Origin: Caprimulgus europaeus | Taxonomy: Eukaryota; Chordata; Aves; Caprimulgiformes; Caprimulgidae | Direction of reading: 5' to 3' | Assembly (NCBI GenBank): GCA_907165065.1 | Contig: OU015528.1 | Location: forward strand, 69,173,474-69,237,473 | DNA length: 64,000 nt | Shown: one piece after another, positions 43,741-64,000 of the stretch | Numbering within the stretch: position 1 is the stretch's first letter | How the letters are laid out: each line of letters opens with the position of its first letter | The notes under the pieces: model-generated | Told to the model about the DNA's origin: nothing | Seen by the model: only the letters and a program-made list of their open reading frames with translations | Database searches by the model: none | Position numbers and translations under genes: made by a program

Positions 43741-46700
43741 GGGGCTTGGATGGTGTTATACCTAGTAAAGAATAATTTCATACTTGTTCTATATTCCTTT
43801 CCTAAGCACCCCCTAATTGTACTTGTTGGAGTGAGGATACTGGGCTGGGTGGGCCATAGGAATGGGTCTAGTATCTGCATCCTTTTACCTTTATAAGTGA
43901 TCTCTCCCAGTTTCTACTTGTCATGCTTTGGGAAAACACAGAAGAGAGGCTGCCCCTGTCATTCTCATTGCTGAACAAAAGTGTTCCGTTTATCAGGGTG
44001 GCATCATTTGTTCTGTCCATTTTTTTCTAACACTCTTGATCCTTACTTTTTTTAAGTAGGGCCTAATTAATTTTTTGGACCTCAAAACTTTTCTTCCATA
44101 AAATACAGATTTAAACATGGTGCCTGCCTGCCAACTAAGTATTTTAGTCCTAAAATTTCATAATAGACCATTTTTAGCAAGATTATTAACTCATTCTTTT
44201 TCACAGCTGGCTTGAAGGATTTTGTTATTAGGTACAGAGTTACAAGCATGCATTGATTATGTCAAATTGAGTACATTTTTGCAAGAATGAAGTTAATTAC
44301 ATGTGTGAGAGGAATATTCCTTCTCCACACCTTTCTGCAAACAAATTCTAAAAAACACACACAGCTTTTTGGAGAAATGCTGAATAATAGTTCACCTACG
44401 GTTAATTTACTCTTGATTTATTAAGCTTTTATACTGTTGAAATATATTCAGGATCCCCGAGGACCTCAATTTGCATTTCTTTGTTCTGCAGACACAAGAA
44501 TGTTGATCAGCTTTATGTCTTCATGTCAATATATTCTTCCTTGAGTTCTGCCAATTACAGTATCCCAGCACTGAGCTCCTCTTGCCACAGGCTGGCACAC
44601 AGCTCATGTGCTCGAGTATCCCAGCTGAATTCCCAGAGTCCAGATCAATCACACCTAGTCTCACTACAAGTGAGGTTGGACAGTGATGTATGTAGTAGGG
44701 AATTGGCGTGTGAATGAGATTACCCCAAAGGGACATGCAATTCAGTGGGAAAGCATAGCTAACATGTTCCTGTACTGTTCAGATAGATCACAAATCACAG
44801 TATGAATGGATAGGACTAAGAATATCTTTGTCTTTGTGCTCCATTGTAATGACAGTGTTGACATTAAGTGAAAGCTTACGATGAAGCTAAGATTTATACT
44901 ACTGCATAAAGTAAGGCAGGTACACTGCAGGTTTTAAGAGTAAGTGCTACTTATGTAGAAAAAATTGGCTACTTAACTGACATGAATCATTCTGTAGGCA
45001 TTTGTCTTTCTGATGTGTGCACAAGACCTTCCTTAGTCAAACAGAAGCTGGTGGAGCACTGTATGCTTCTGGAGTATACTTCTGTCTCTTATGTGTGGGC
45101 ATAATGTCAATATTTTATATCTAAATATTAGTGACTTTTCAGGGTGCTTTCTGACAGCCTTCTCAAGCCCTCACTCACATCAAGTGCTCAGCAGTTGACT
45201 CTGTACTGCTCCCAGCATACCACCTGGTGAGACCTTTTTGGCTCTTAGGACCTACCACTGCTCTTTACCTTTATATTTGCTGTGACTAGACTAAACTTGC
45301 AAGAGGCTTTCCAACAGCAATAGCCACTTCTCTTCAATATTCTGAACATAGGACTTCACTGCCTTCATAAAACCTGGAGATTCACATGACTGACTCAGCA
45401 GTATATCTCAAAGTCTTCAGCTTTCTTTCTGATCCAAAACAGGAGTCCAAAGTTTGCTATAGCAAAAATTAAGGATTACCATGATCAGTCCTTGGTTTAT
45501 TTTTGTATAGAGTGATTGCCCTAAATGTTTGTAAGTAGGTTATGACTGATCAAACCATTCTTGCCTTCTTCTCATTTCCTTGCTGCAGCTTTCTTGATTG
45601 GATAAAGAAATGTCTGTATCTATAATCTACTGTCTCTACTTCATGACAACTGCTTGCCTCCTATTTTTAATACTTTTTGCTCTAATCACCATCAAGCTGA
45701 GCTGAGCTACTTCTTGTTTACTGTATTTACTGACTACAACCTCAGGTGTATTCCACTGCAGACTGTAGAAAATAACCCTTTACTGAGGGGCTAATCAATG
45801 ATGGAGCATCCCAATCAGACAGTCTGTTCTTCTTTAACAAGAAACCTAGGAGAGGCTCTATACCAGTGAGGAGCCAGTGCAAACTGTGGGGTCTGCACGG
45901 CAACATGCTCTTAAAGATTTCCATTTACTATAGAGTAAGAAATCACTCATTCTTCCTTTTGAGCTTTTATTGGATGCTTTCTGACAAGAAACAATAAGTC
46001 CTGTTGACAATCAGTGCTTTTTCTTATTTACCCCTTTCATTTGGCAACAGGACACAAAAAGCTGAGGTAACTCTGCCAAGACTCTGTTCTGGATGGAATG
46101 AAGAAATATAGCAGTAATGTGTGGAAAGCAGAATCACAAAGATTAGGAGAAGGTACTTGTGTGTGAAGCTACAGGCACTGCATGTGATTTCTGGTACACA
46201 ATTTGACCATGGATGGGAATCTCACAAAACAGTATACGTAGCAGCCCAGCCATTTCTCCTTGGATTTTGTCTTGTCTGAGATGCAAGACAACAGCTACTA
46301 AAAATAGATTTTAAAAAGAATTATGATACTCTATGATGGCATGGACTTAAAAGAACTGTCTGTGGAAACTGTATTATGTTCAAGCCTCAGACAGGGAATG
46401 ATTCCTTAATTGGTGGAAACAGATGACTTTGATCTTTTAAAAACCTAGAAATCAAGGTCTGCTAAAAATGGATACAGTGATAAAGTGACTAGATGAACAC
46501 CAAGCTAAATGTGTGCAACAACAAGCCATCAAGAAAGCTGAAATGGAAAAAAAAACATGATGAACACAAAAGAGAAAGACTTCTGCTTTGCATAGTATAA
46601 AAGCCTTTCCAAACACTGTAGGGACATAATTAACTAAAGCTGCTCTAAAACTTGTCTACTTTCAGCTCTGCCTAGCTATCCACTGAATCCAGAATAGCTC

Positions 46701-49700
46701 AAGTGATTTCTGGGTGCCTGACTTGAGACCTTTGGGAGTGTCCTGTTCTGGCAAAATAGGTTTATATTCCCTTGTTAAACGCAACTGTTACACAGCATTT
46801 ACAGAGCCAGATAAATAGCTGCCTACATACTGCCTATTCCTTTGAGAAGTATGAAGAGTTAGTCTTAATTTATTCTGAGAGGCATAGTAAGCAATAGCCA
46901 ACTATCGCATGACACTGCTGCTTAGAAGCCTCTAGGCTTTTCAAATGGGACTTAAAATTATGTCTCTTACGGCTCAAGAGGACTTTAACATCAGGTTATG
47001 AGTTTCATAGGCACTCTGTCCCTCTTATTGCAAAATCATGTTGTCAGAAGGGAAGAACCAGAAGTTGCCTGACCTTTTATTTAGGACACTTGCAAAGAGG
47101 GAAATGTCAGTTTTGAACGCTGTCGAATGCTCATATGTGGATTTTGACAGCAGTTTCAAATGTAATGCTTATGCCTCTCATGATTTGAAACTTTAGTTCT
47201 GTTATCGTCTAAGTAAGAGACAGACTCCCTCTTCTCTGCCTGCCTTGTTTTACCCTTGGTCTTGAATACCAAATTCTCCCTTTTTGCTAGGAATAATTCT
47301 TGGTGTAGGTGGTTGAATTTTCCTGAATAACCACAAGTAAGGTTGATGTGAACTCTGTTATCATGGGAAAGGATGAAATACACAAATTGTGCTAGTTTGC
47401 AGAATGCCATGAACCTGTCCACAGCACAGGCTGTTGTTAAGTCTCACTGCGCTGCTCATGTGGCAAGCTAGAACAGACTAAGCAAGGCCACACAGATTCC
47501 TGTGCAACAAGAGCACAGAAACTCATAATTGACACTGCAGGAGCTTCCTGTCCCTTGTGCCTATTTTTATCTCCAACTGTGTACAACTGAAACAAAGAGA
47601 GGGACACAGACCGCAGGAAAACAAACAGGAAAAAGGATTGAAGAGTCAAAGGAGGACTGCACAGCATGAAAGATGTAAAATTCTGCAATGCCTGGATTTC
47701 AGATGTCTATTCTGAAAATTTATAAGAAAAATCTACAAAAGAATGAGAAAAATAATGCAGTATTAGGAGATATGAGGAAGCTAGAGATAGGTGTACATGG
47801 ACTGAGAAAAATGAGTGGACAAGATAATGCAACTAGAAATGTCAGAGATGACAAGTATGACTTTCGTGGAAGATGTGAAAAAAAAGGATGTAACTCACAA
47901 AGTGACAAAATGACACAGATGAACACTGTGTATAAAAAAAGCACATGCCGCCCCCATTCTTCATGAATTTCACATTCACTAAACCCATTTGCACAAGATA
48001 CTCTGTATCTTTGCAGCCTTCAGCCACAAGCTCTTTGTTTGATGCTGCTTTCAATAAACACGCTGGCTGCAGGAGATATCATTCAAGGCAATAAGAGATC
48101 TGTTGATCATATCTCACACGTCTAGCAAACATTACGACCATCCTTAACAATTCTCCTGAGAGCAGTCAGTAGCTTCCCATCACTAAGACAGGAAGGGATA
48201 GCGATCTGCAGGCAGAGCTCTGCCCATCATTGTCCTCAACATGAGACAAGAATAAAATATGAGTTATCGTGAATCTCATCTAAATAGACCTGTAAAATTG
48301 TTGCCAGTAGAGTCTGATTCTTCAAAGGCTGTGGGGACTATGCTCCACATTGGCTGTGTTAAGTCCCTCATCTCTGGTGACTGATTCAACTCAATACTAC
48401 TGTCACTGATACCGTGTGTGCCATGTTATTGCCCTACTCTGAGACTAGGACTTGCAGCTTTATTATTCAATATTGCCATCACCAACTACTTTCAAATTCT
48501 TTCCCTGTTTTTAGGATTGCTTGAGAAATGGAGTCCTGATGTGCTCAAACCTCTGCCAGTTTGGGATAATATATCAAAGGCACTAATCATCCTCCAAACT
48601 TTTCTTGTGGTTCTTTTAATATATCCATGTCTGACAGAGCAGACATGGTCCTATTCAGTCTTTTTTTGCCATGGTGTGGACAGAGTCTTATATTTCTGGT
48701 ACTCCCTCATTCTGAAGAACAGGGGAAGGGTGGAGATAAATTTTTAGACCTCGGAGTTGTCAGTGAGTCTATCTGCCATTTAACGTTTCAGATATGCAAG
48801 TTTTCTTTTGTAGTCTTTTCCTTAGAAAATTTTCTTCATTACTCCTAATTTGTAAGGTATCTTGCTCTGTGAAAATTCACTTTGTTTACTGGAAGTATTT
48901 TGAGTCACATGTTTCAAGTTCCGTAAAACTTTGCTGTGGTGAGCTTTTGAGAATTCACCATTGCAGCTTTCTCTCTGCTGAGCTGTCAGAATTAAGAGAG
49001 ATCTGTACTTATTTCCAGTGTACCAATGAGGTTCCCCTTTGAGAAGTCTTATCCATGAATTGCAGTAAAATCCTGCCAAAGTGAATTGTGGTACATGACC
49101 TGACATATGGTTTTATATTAAGTTACACAGTGATGGCTTTGGCTCTCCAACACTGGTTGAGAATAGTTTAGCAACCATGCAGGCTGAGGATGCATGTGAA
49201 GAAACACGTCTTCCTGTAGACTTCTGGGTCTGTTGATGGACATTTCCTCCTCATGTCTAGTGATATGAATTGAAGTTAAACTAGGATGTATGCTTGGACT
49301 TTCTGCAGAAGCAGAGTCTATAAGCCTGAATAAAAGTCTCGGTGCATGTAACAGTGCCACAACCATGAACAGTGCCGTGAGTCTGTGAAAGTTGTAAAAC
49401 TTGTCGAACTTAAGACATAATGCAGTGTCTATATAGGCTGACAGAAAAGGATCCTTGAGTAGAAAAGCAATACGCTGGTGAGACTGATGAACTCTGTACA
49501 ACATCAGCTCACTAATCTTTCACCTTTCTGGTTCCCAGAACAATTCCGCAGAAAATCAAAGTAGAAAGCTCCATCAGTCATGAAGGGCAATTAAAGACTA
49601 TTTTAGATCTTGTAATCCTAAAATGGAGTGTTCCTCAGTGGATTTGTTTCCAATAAAAGCACAAAGTGCTTAGCATGCCATTCCCAGTGAGAAGGAAGAC

Positions 49701-52700
49701 CAGGACTTCTGATTGGAAATGGTGATGTGATAACAAACTTCATTAAATCATTCCCCTCCTTCAATCAATCTTTTAAAATGCAGACAGCTCTGGCAGGGCC
49801 AGTGGAAGACCATCAGTTCCAGTGCTTGCTCTATGAATTTGTTCTCTCATCTAATCCCAACCTTCACTGGAGTTCATAAGAGCCTGAAGATCAAACTGAA
49901 AGTGTCATAAGGATGCCCTAATTTTGTTGTTATGTTCTCCATGTTGCTTCATCATTGCCTTTTTGTTCAACTTCTCTTTGCTCCTATTATTGGTGTATTG
50001 TATTCCATTCATACTTACCTTCCTCAGTAATGGATCTAATCTAAATTCTTTCTCAAGAGACAGTTACATACCGGTTCTTTATTTACATCCGATTTCCTAT
50101 AATCTTAGCTTTTACTTCTTTACGTTTATACTCTTAATCTGTAATGCATAACAATTCTACATTGTTTAGACCTCAGAATCTTTTGAATGTGTGCTGATAG
50201 ACTTGCAGATTTTTTAACATGTGTCAAAGTCGAATATAAGTGTTGGGCTCATCCCACCACTACAGTTTTGCAGTGCCCACTAACAGAGTACAACCTGCAG
50301 ACCTTTTGACTTGCCTATCTGGAGCTATCTTCAGTTAGAGATTGCATTGCTTCAAATATACACACTTATAAATGCACTAGTATAGATATTGCTCTATCAC
50401 TTTAAAGTACTGAGGTTTCTTATTTGTTTCTGTAAAGTAGGGAGATTTATATCAATATGAATGTGTCTTTATCAGGGCTTTTGCTAGCTATGACTAGACT
50501 GACAACAAAATGTTATTTGTGGAATACATTTACTTATTACATCTAAATGCTTTACAGGTAACGTTTCATTATATAATCTATTTTTTCAACAGCTTAGCTG
50601 GTTTAATTTTTCTTTTCTTGGCTTGGTGAGTGAGAATAATTGTGGAGTTATGTGCATTATTTCTTTCTATAAGCATGAGCTGCACCTTGTGTTATCATCT
50701 GCTTCATGTTTTTCTGTAAGGCTTCAGTTAAATCAAAGAAGACTATTCCAGGAGGAGGAAATAAGAAGCAAAAAAATAGTGGAGATAAGTAGATCATGAG
50801 AAGAACTATTAGCTGTAAAATGCTCCTGATAAGATCCTACCCCATAAGCATGGTTTACTATACCCAGTGCTGAAAGCCTAGGATCAGAGGATCTGATCTT
50901 TAAAGACGATGGTATGTAAAGCAAGAAGCACCAAACAGATTTTTGCATATTTTGCTATAAAGATGCATCTGTAGAACAGAGAGATACGGATCTGCAGCAA
51001 GCAGGCTAGCGGTCCCAGCCAAGAAATGGGAATGAACCTGCAATACTAACAGCAGATGTAAACTTAGGAAAGCAGATATGGGTACAGAACTCTGCTTCTT
51101 TTGCTCATCTTCCCATATACTCTATTCCTTTAAACAATTATTATTTTTTGTTTTGTTTTTCTATTTTTGTTTTGAAGAAGCTGTTTCTTGAGCTTCTGCT
51201 GTCCATCAGTTACAGGTCACTGGAGATAAAAGTCTTGCAAGTTCCAAACCCATTTGTGACTGTAAGGTTAAAATGGCTGTAAAACAGGAGGACACAACAC
51301 ACAAGACTCGGTGACAAGGCTGGAGGGTAAAACTGATTCCAAAGAACAACGCTTTTAAAGGGGAGAAAAAACCCAGTTACAACTATCTGGCCAGAATAAC
51401 ACTTGGCTGTGTATTGTGGCCACATCAACAGAAAAGCTTTAAAGTTATTTTAGAAAATATATTAATATTTTTCATTATAAGATGCAGGACTTTTCCTAAT
51501 GAAATTGAAAAAAGCTGTGTATTTGTGTTACACACTTTATATTTAGGCTATTCATAGAGTGGATAGTCTAAATATATTCTGTGGGCCTAGTTTGCTCAGA
51601 TGATGCACAGATTTTAATAGGTTAGTTTTCTGCCTGATACAGGTTATTATTTGAACTGAATCCTCTCTATAGGCACTGTTCATCTATTGCTCTGTATTCT
51701 TAGTCATTTGTTTCCAAATATGTGATTCAAGAGCTTATTAAAAGCACATTTTCCCCATCTCTAATCACATTATGGAGGCTAATGTACATCTTGCTTGACT
51801 TTTCATTAAGACCAACTGAGTATGATAGCGCTACAGTAAAGGAAAGAATGAAAACACTCACTGAGCAGATATTCTTAAAAGTTCTTCTAGCTGCAGCATA
51901 AATTCACATATATTTCAGACAACAAATATTGTGGGAGTATTTCTTGGTTAACAGTTGCCTGTCTGCTTGCTTCCCTGGCATGACTGAGGACTAACTGAAT
52001 TCTACAACTAAGTGGGCAAGTTAAGAGTGTTTTGAAGCACACTAAAACTCCTGAGTTATATAGAGAAAGATCTCTGGTTGTATATTACACAGATGACAAT
52101 GCTCTTTCAGTATGAAGTAAAACTTGATGATATTGTTAGGACTGTGAAACAGAATCTGTTTCACAACCATGACATTTACAAAATTTGCTTTTACTTGCTG
52201 TACAGAACACATTGCCCATCTTTATAATTAAATATTGGTTCAGCAAGGTTGCACTAACTAGATATATAAACAATTTTTTTTATGTTTACTCTTGGTAGTC
52301 TCTTTCATCTATGTTCTCTCCTTCTCCTTTTTGTGTACTTGCTGTTCTGCAAGGTATCAACAACCCTTAATGAGTTTATACCCCCTCTTCAGCACAACTG
52401 GACAGACTAAAGCCATCTATTTTTGATTAGGTTATTTTTCCCACACAGAATTCCTGTCATGGAATTTCTGAAGTGAATGCTTTTTAGTTTTAGTATTTGG
52501 ATGTAGTGTTCTTATTATTTCTACCAATATAAGACTTAAATGCACTAAGACTTATGCAGGTAAATAGTGAAAACTGATCTCTACAAACAAGGTTGAATAA
52601 TACAAATTAAACAAACTTAACAAACACTATGAAGGCAACTTAAATTAGTAAAGTAAGACAGATGAAGTCTTAGGTTTCATAGATACCCAATAAGTGTCAT

Positions 52701-52974
52701 ACAGCTATGACTTTTCTTTTGTGACTAGAGACATAACTGTTAATTATGCTGATATTATCAAATAAACTAAACTTTTTGTCAGAAGTTTTAAAGTTACTTA
52801 GATATGAGTGAAAGAATAAGGAGAAAAATGTGTAGCACAGCAAAATCTATTATCAACAAGAATAAGCTTATTCCACAAAGAAACTACTATATGTTTCAAC
52901 TAATTTCTTGAACTCCTACAAAACGTGTATATATTATAAGAAGTATTGTGCATCGTTTCTTTGAAACCTGATCA

Positions 52975-54927
<1,953 letters not shown>

Positions 54928-55168
54928 CTGGGGCTGCCTGTACTCTGACAGAGGGTACTGCCTGGTGTCGGGCGAATGCTGCCTGTAATCCATCAAGGGC
55001 GGCTGCCTGTAGTCGAGAGGTGGTGGCTGCTGGTAATCCATCACCGGCGGATGCCTGTAGTCCAGCGGGGGCTGTCGGTAGTCTGTCGAGGACTGCCTGT
55101 AGTCTGTAAATGGAGGTTGCCGGATATCAGGTTTCACATCTTGTCTGGCTTTTACTTCTGACCTATAA
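54928..55168 (-). CDS. MAGI2: MAGI2 exon: DYRQ-repeat linker
   Basis: A 241-base exon, one base plus 80 codons. The acceptor is ttttcctttctctcacag at 55169 and the donor CAG|gtacag. The first base completes a Ser codon with the previous exon. The protein starts YRSEVKARQDVKPDIRQ and then has serial units of the form DYRQPP: TDYRQSS, TDYRQPP, LDYRHPP, MDYQQPP, LDYRQPP, MDYRQHS, then PDTRQYPLSEYRQPQ. The stretch is rich in Tyr, Arg, Gln and Pro and is probably a flexible linker between the last two PDZ domains. It is a good signature for MAGI2. The number of units appears one higher than in the mammalian protein as I remember it. It ends in phase 0, directly before DFDYF. Confidence 0.95.
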
Positions 55169-57334
55169 CTGTGAGAGAAAGGAAAAATTACTTAGTTGCA
55201 GAAAGTGGCAAAACATTAAAAATATGCATTACATGCAACATGAGGAGTGAAAGCAAACTGCCAGACTGCAAAATTGCATAAACCAAATTTTCACAGAGAA
55301 GCAAAACTTTGGAGACTAAATATTCAAGGCATCCAAAACCAGTGAGTGCTTTTGAAACATGGTTGTAAGCAATTTTCCCTCAGGTCATACTGTGCAATTT
55401 TTCAGCTCATACCAGTGAGATCGGTATTAGGCTCAGAGGGGCAGGAGCAGGAAAAGCATCCTGATTCCCACTTATCTTGCCTACCTGGAAGATGAAACTG
55501 CATGTGAAAAAACCTACAGTACTCACTACAAAATAATCTACATTTCGAATGAATGAGAGCATTGTTTTACTGATGTTAATTTATCTCTGAAAAGATAATG
55601 TAAATAATCTGAACATTTCAAAATGTGTCAAGATATGTTTCAAAACTTCATTACTTTATTAGTACAGTTAGAGTAGCATTATGGCAAATCTTCCTACACA
55701 CTAGCTTTAATTAGCTAAATGTCTAACCAGACACAAAAATATTAGAACTATTTCCCTTTGACTTTTCTGAGAAGATGAAAATAGCCTACTGCCAAATGTT
55801 CTTTAAAAATCTGTACATGGCATCTATAATAAGACCTGCAGGTATACATACAATCCTCTTACTTTCTTTACTCAGTATCATGACCCTGTAAAAAGAAGAT
55901 GAAGAGTGAACAGGCTTACTGTGATGCCGAGTCTTATTAGCATTGGAAGTAAAAATACTAGTTAGCATTCCCAAGAGTTTTAAATACTTTATTATATTTT
56001 GGTTTTGATACAGAAACAATGTATGTGGCTATATAAACAAGCTGTAATCTGACTTTTAAAATCTAGTGAAAAATTACAATATATGAACTAGCAATAATGG
56101 ATCTTTTTTTCTGGAATTAGAGTCATCCTTAGGCAGGTTCCCAATATACAACCACAGCTGTATGCCAGAAGATGATGCTTTTATTTACAGTTGGAGGCAC
56201 TATAATTTTTGACAAATAAGTAAATGGTGACATGACCATTTACTTATTTGACAAATAAGACATAAGTACAGACCACTACAGAACTTATTTTATTTTCTTT
56301 AATTAATACAGTTTACTGGTCCCCTCTGAAAATTCCCAATTCAATAGACATTTAATAATGACTTACAACTGCATAGAAAGACTTTTGTGAAAGCTTTGCA
56401 TTGGATTTTGTTAGAAACATATGTCTTCTAGGAGGTGATCGCTTTTGGGAAAAGTAATCAATGAAATATAAGGCAAAGAAATTTGCCAGGTGTGACTAAT
56501 GGAGAGAAAATCATTTGGAGCAAGTGAAAGTGCTACATCTGTTAAGGAAGGAGAATTAGAGGGCAGAGTGCCTAAATCACAACTGAACCCAAGTACATCC
56601 AGAAGCAAAAAGTTACAATTCTGTAACCAGCATCTACTATTTGGGGAAGCGGGTCTTGACTGATGAGTTATGTTGGTTACTGAAGATTAGCATAAAGACA
56701 GTCAGTGTAATCAGCCTCATTTAACATGCTAAAAATTAATCCAAAGACAAAATAGTGTTGATTTGAGATCACTGAAAGTTGTATCATCCCACAGCCCGAG
56801 CGTACATAGCTTTTAATACAGCTGGTCACAAAATTTCTATCCCCCTACCATTTAATTTCCATCACAGATAAATTTGTCAATGCATATGCATAAATTACAC
56901 ATGAGAAATTGACTGGAAAATGATACACCATAGACAAGACCTGTTATCAAAATCTCTTCCTGACTCCTGAACTCTAACAGAGAAAAAAAAAAAAGACACG
57001 TAAGGTAATGAAAAAAAAAAGCCACCTCTTGGTCAGATACTGATACACCTGTGTTTTGTAAGTTGTAAAGATATAAAAAAGTATGTTAGCAATGACATTA
57101 TTAGCAAGGCTTATTTCAGTGTTTAGTTCATGGCAAACATATGATCCTGACGGACCTTTGCAGAAACTTGGCTAGACCCTTGTTCATAACAACATGCTTC
57201 ATACCTGAACAGATCATGCTGGCATGCACAATCCATGCTCTGCAAGTGCAATCATGGGACCATGGCTTGAAGACCCAGCACATGGGTTTTCCGTGGTCCT
57301 GAGAGAAAGCAGAGGCTGGAGGAGCTGCTCTTAC
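55169..57334 (-). other. MAGI2: MAGI2 intron
   Basis: About 2.2 kb of AT-rich intron with a perfect 16-bp hairpin at 56213-56250 and A runs near 56980-57020. No other exon or gene was recognised. Confidence 0.8.
56213..56250. repeat. Perfect 16-bp inverted repeat, 6-base loop
   Basis: Bases 56213-56228 (caaataagtaaatggt) are exactly complementary to 56235-56250, with gacatg between them. The right arm is followed by acaaataag, a direct copy of the start of the left arm. The RNA or single strand would fold into a stable AU-rich hairpin. Confidence 0.93.
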
Positions 57335-57509
57335 CTGTTTTCGTGTCCCTGCAGCTGGAGGGGCTGTGGAGGTGGTGGCTGGGTGACGGGGCTGTGCTGG
57401 GCGACGGGGCTCTGCTGTGCCAGGGGACTTTGCTGGGCCATGGGGCTGTGCTGCTGGGCCATGGGGCTCTGCTTCTCCGAGCTTGGGGCCGAGGCTGGGC
57501 TGTTCAGCT
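57335..57509 (-). CDS. MAGI2: MAGI2 exon: Ser/Pro/Gln-rich linker
   Basis: A 175-base exon, two bases plus 57 codons plus two bases. The acceptor is ...cttcccattacacag at 57510 and the donor AACAG|gtaaga. Joined to the last G of exon 60426-60241 it reads PQE-ELNSPASAPSSEKQ. It then has repeats of the type QSPMAQQ, HSPMAQQ, SPLAQQ, SPVAQH, SPVTQ, then PPPPQPLQLQGHEN, and ends on two bases of a Ser codon finished by the next exon. Repeated Ser-Pro sites are possible targets of proline-directed kinases (inference), and the proline run could bind SH3 or WW domains (inference). A 142-codon open frame covering this exon in another frame is a shadow. Confidence 0.94.

Positions 57510-64000
<6,491 letters not shown>

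Noticed and set aside
49118-49504. 128-codon minus-strand frame
   Set aside because: Same strand as MAGI2 but no similarity to MAGI2 or any family I know. An intronic frame of this size is expected by chance in this much sequence.

Overview
This is vertebrate nuclear DNA, and the repeats point to a bird. Coding exons are short, flanked by AG/GT splice sites and separated by kilobases of AT-rich intron. A 1.16-kb solo LTR of a family I associate with neoavian birds, CR1-type LINE remnants and old MIR-like SINE remnants are present. There are no bacterial-type operons, CRISPR arrays, tRNAs or rRNAs that I can see.

The only gene I can support is the 3' end of MAGI2 (also called S-SCAM, a membrane-associated guanylate kinase scaffold with WW and PDZ domains), read on the minus strand from the right edge to about position 13115. 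In transcription order the exons are 60426-60241 (second half of the fifth PDZ domain in six-PDZ numbering), 57509-57335 (Ser/Pro/Gln-rich linker), 55168-54928 (linker of DYRQ-type repeats), 53205-53062 and 35279-35141 (two halves of the last PDZ domain), an optional exon 29213-29125, and the terminal exon 13911-13115. All splice phases join without a frame break. The 3' UTR continues leftwards to an uncertain end, perhaps near 10.9 kb. The leftmost ~10.9 kb looks intergenic.

The most interesting feature is how the two C-termini are made. If exon 29213-29125 is skipped, the terminal exon is read in one frame for 264 residues to a stop at 13117-13115. If it is included, the same terminal exon is entered in another frame and ends after 18 residues at 13857-13855. 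Both products resemble known mammalian MAGI2 C-termini as I remember them. The first ~55 bases of the terminal exon are therefore a dual-coding segment kept over a long time.

The rest is intron and intergenic DNA with simple repeats ((TA)25, a 25-base G run, (TTTA)n, a 33-bp minisatellite), two perfect inverted repeats (56213-56250 and 62031-62176) and a few AT-rich blocks that could be conserved regulatory DNA, though this cannot be tested from the sequence alone. I found no second protein-coding gene and no wholly new system.
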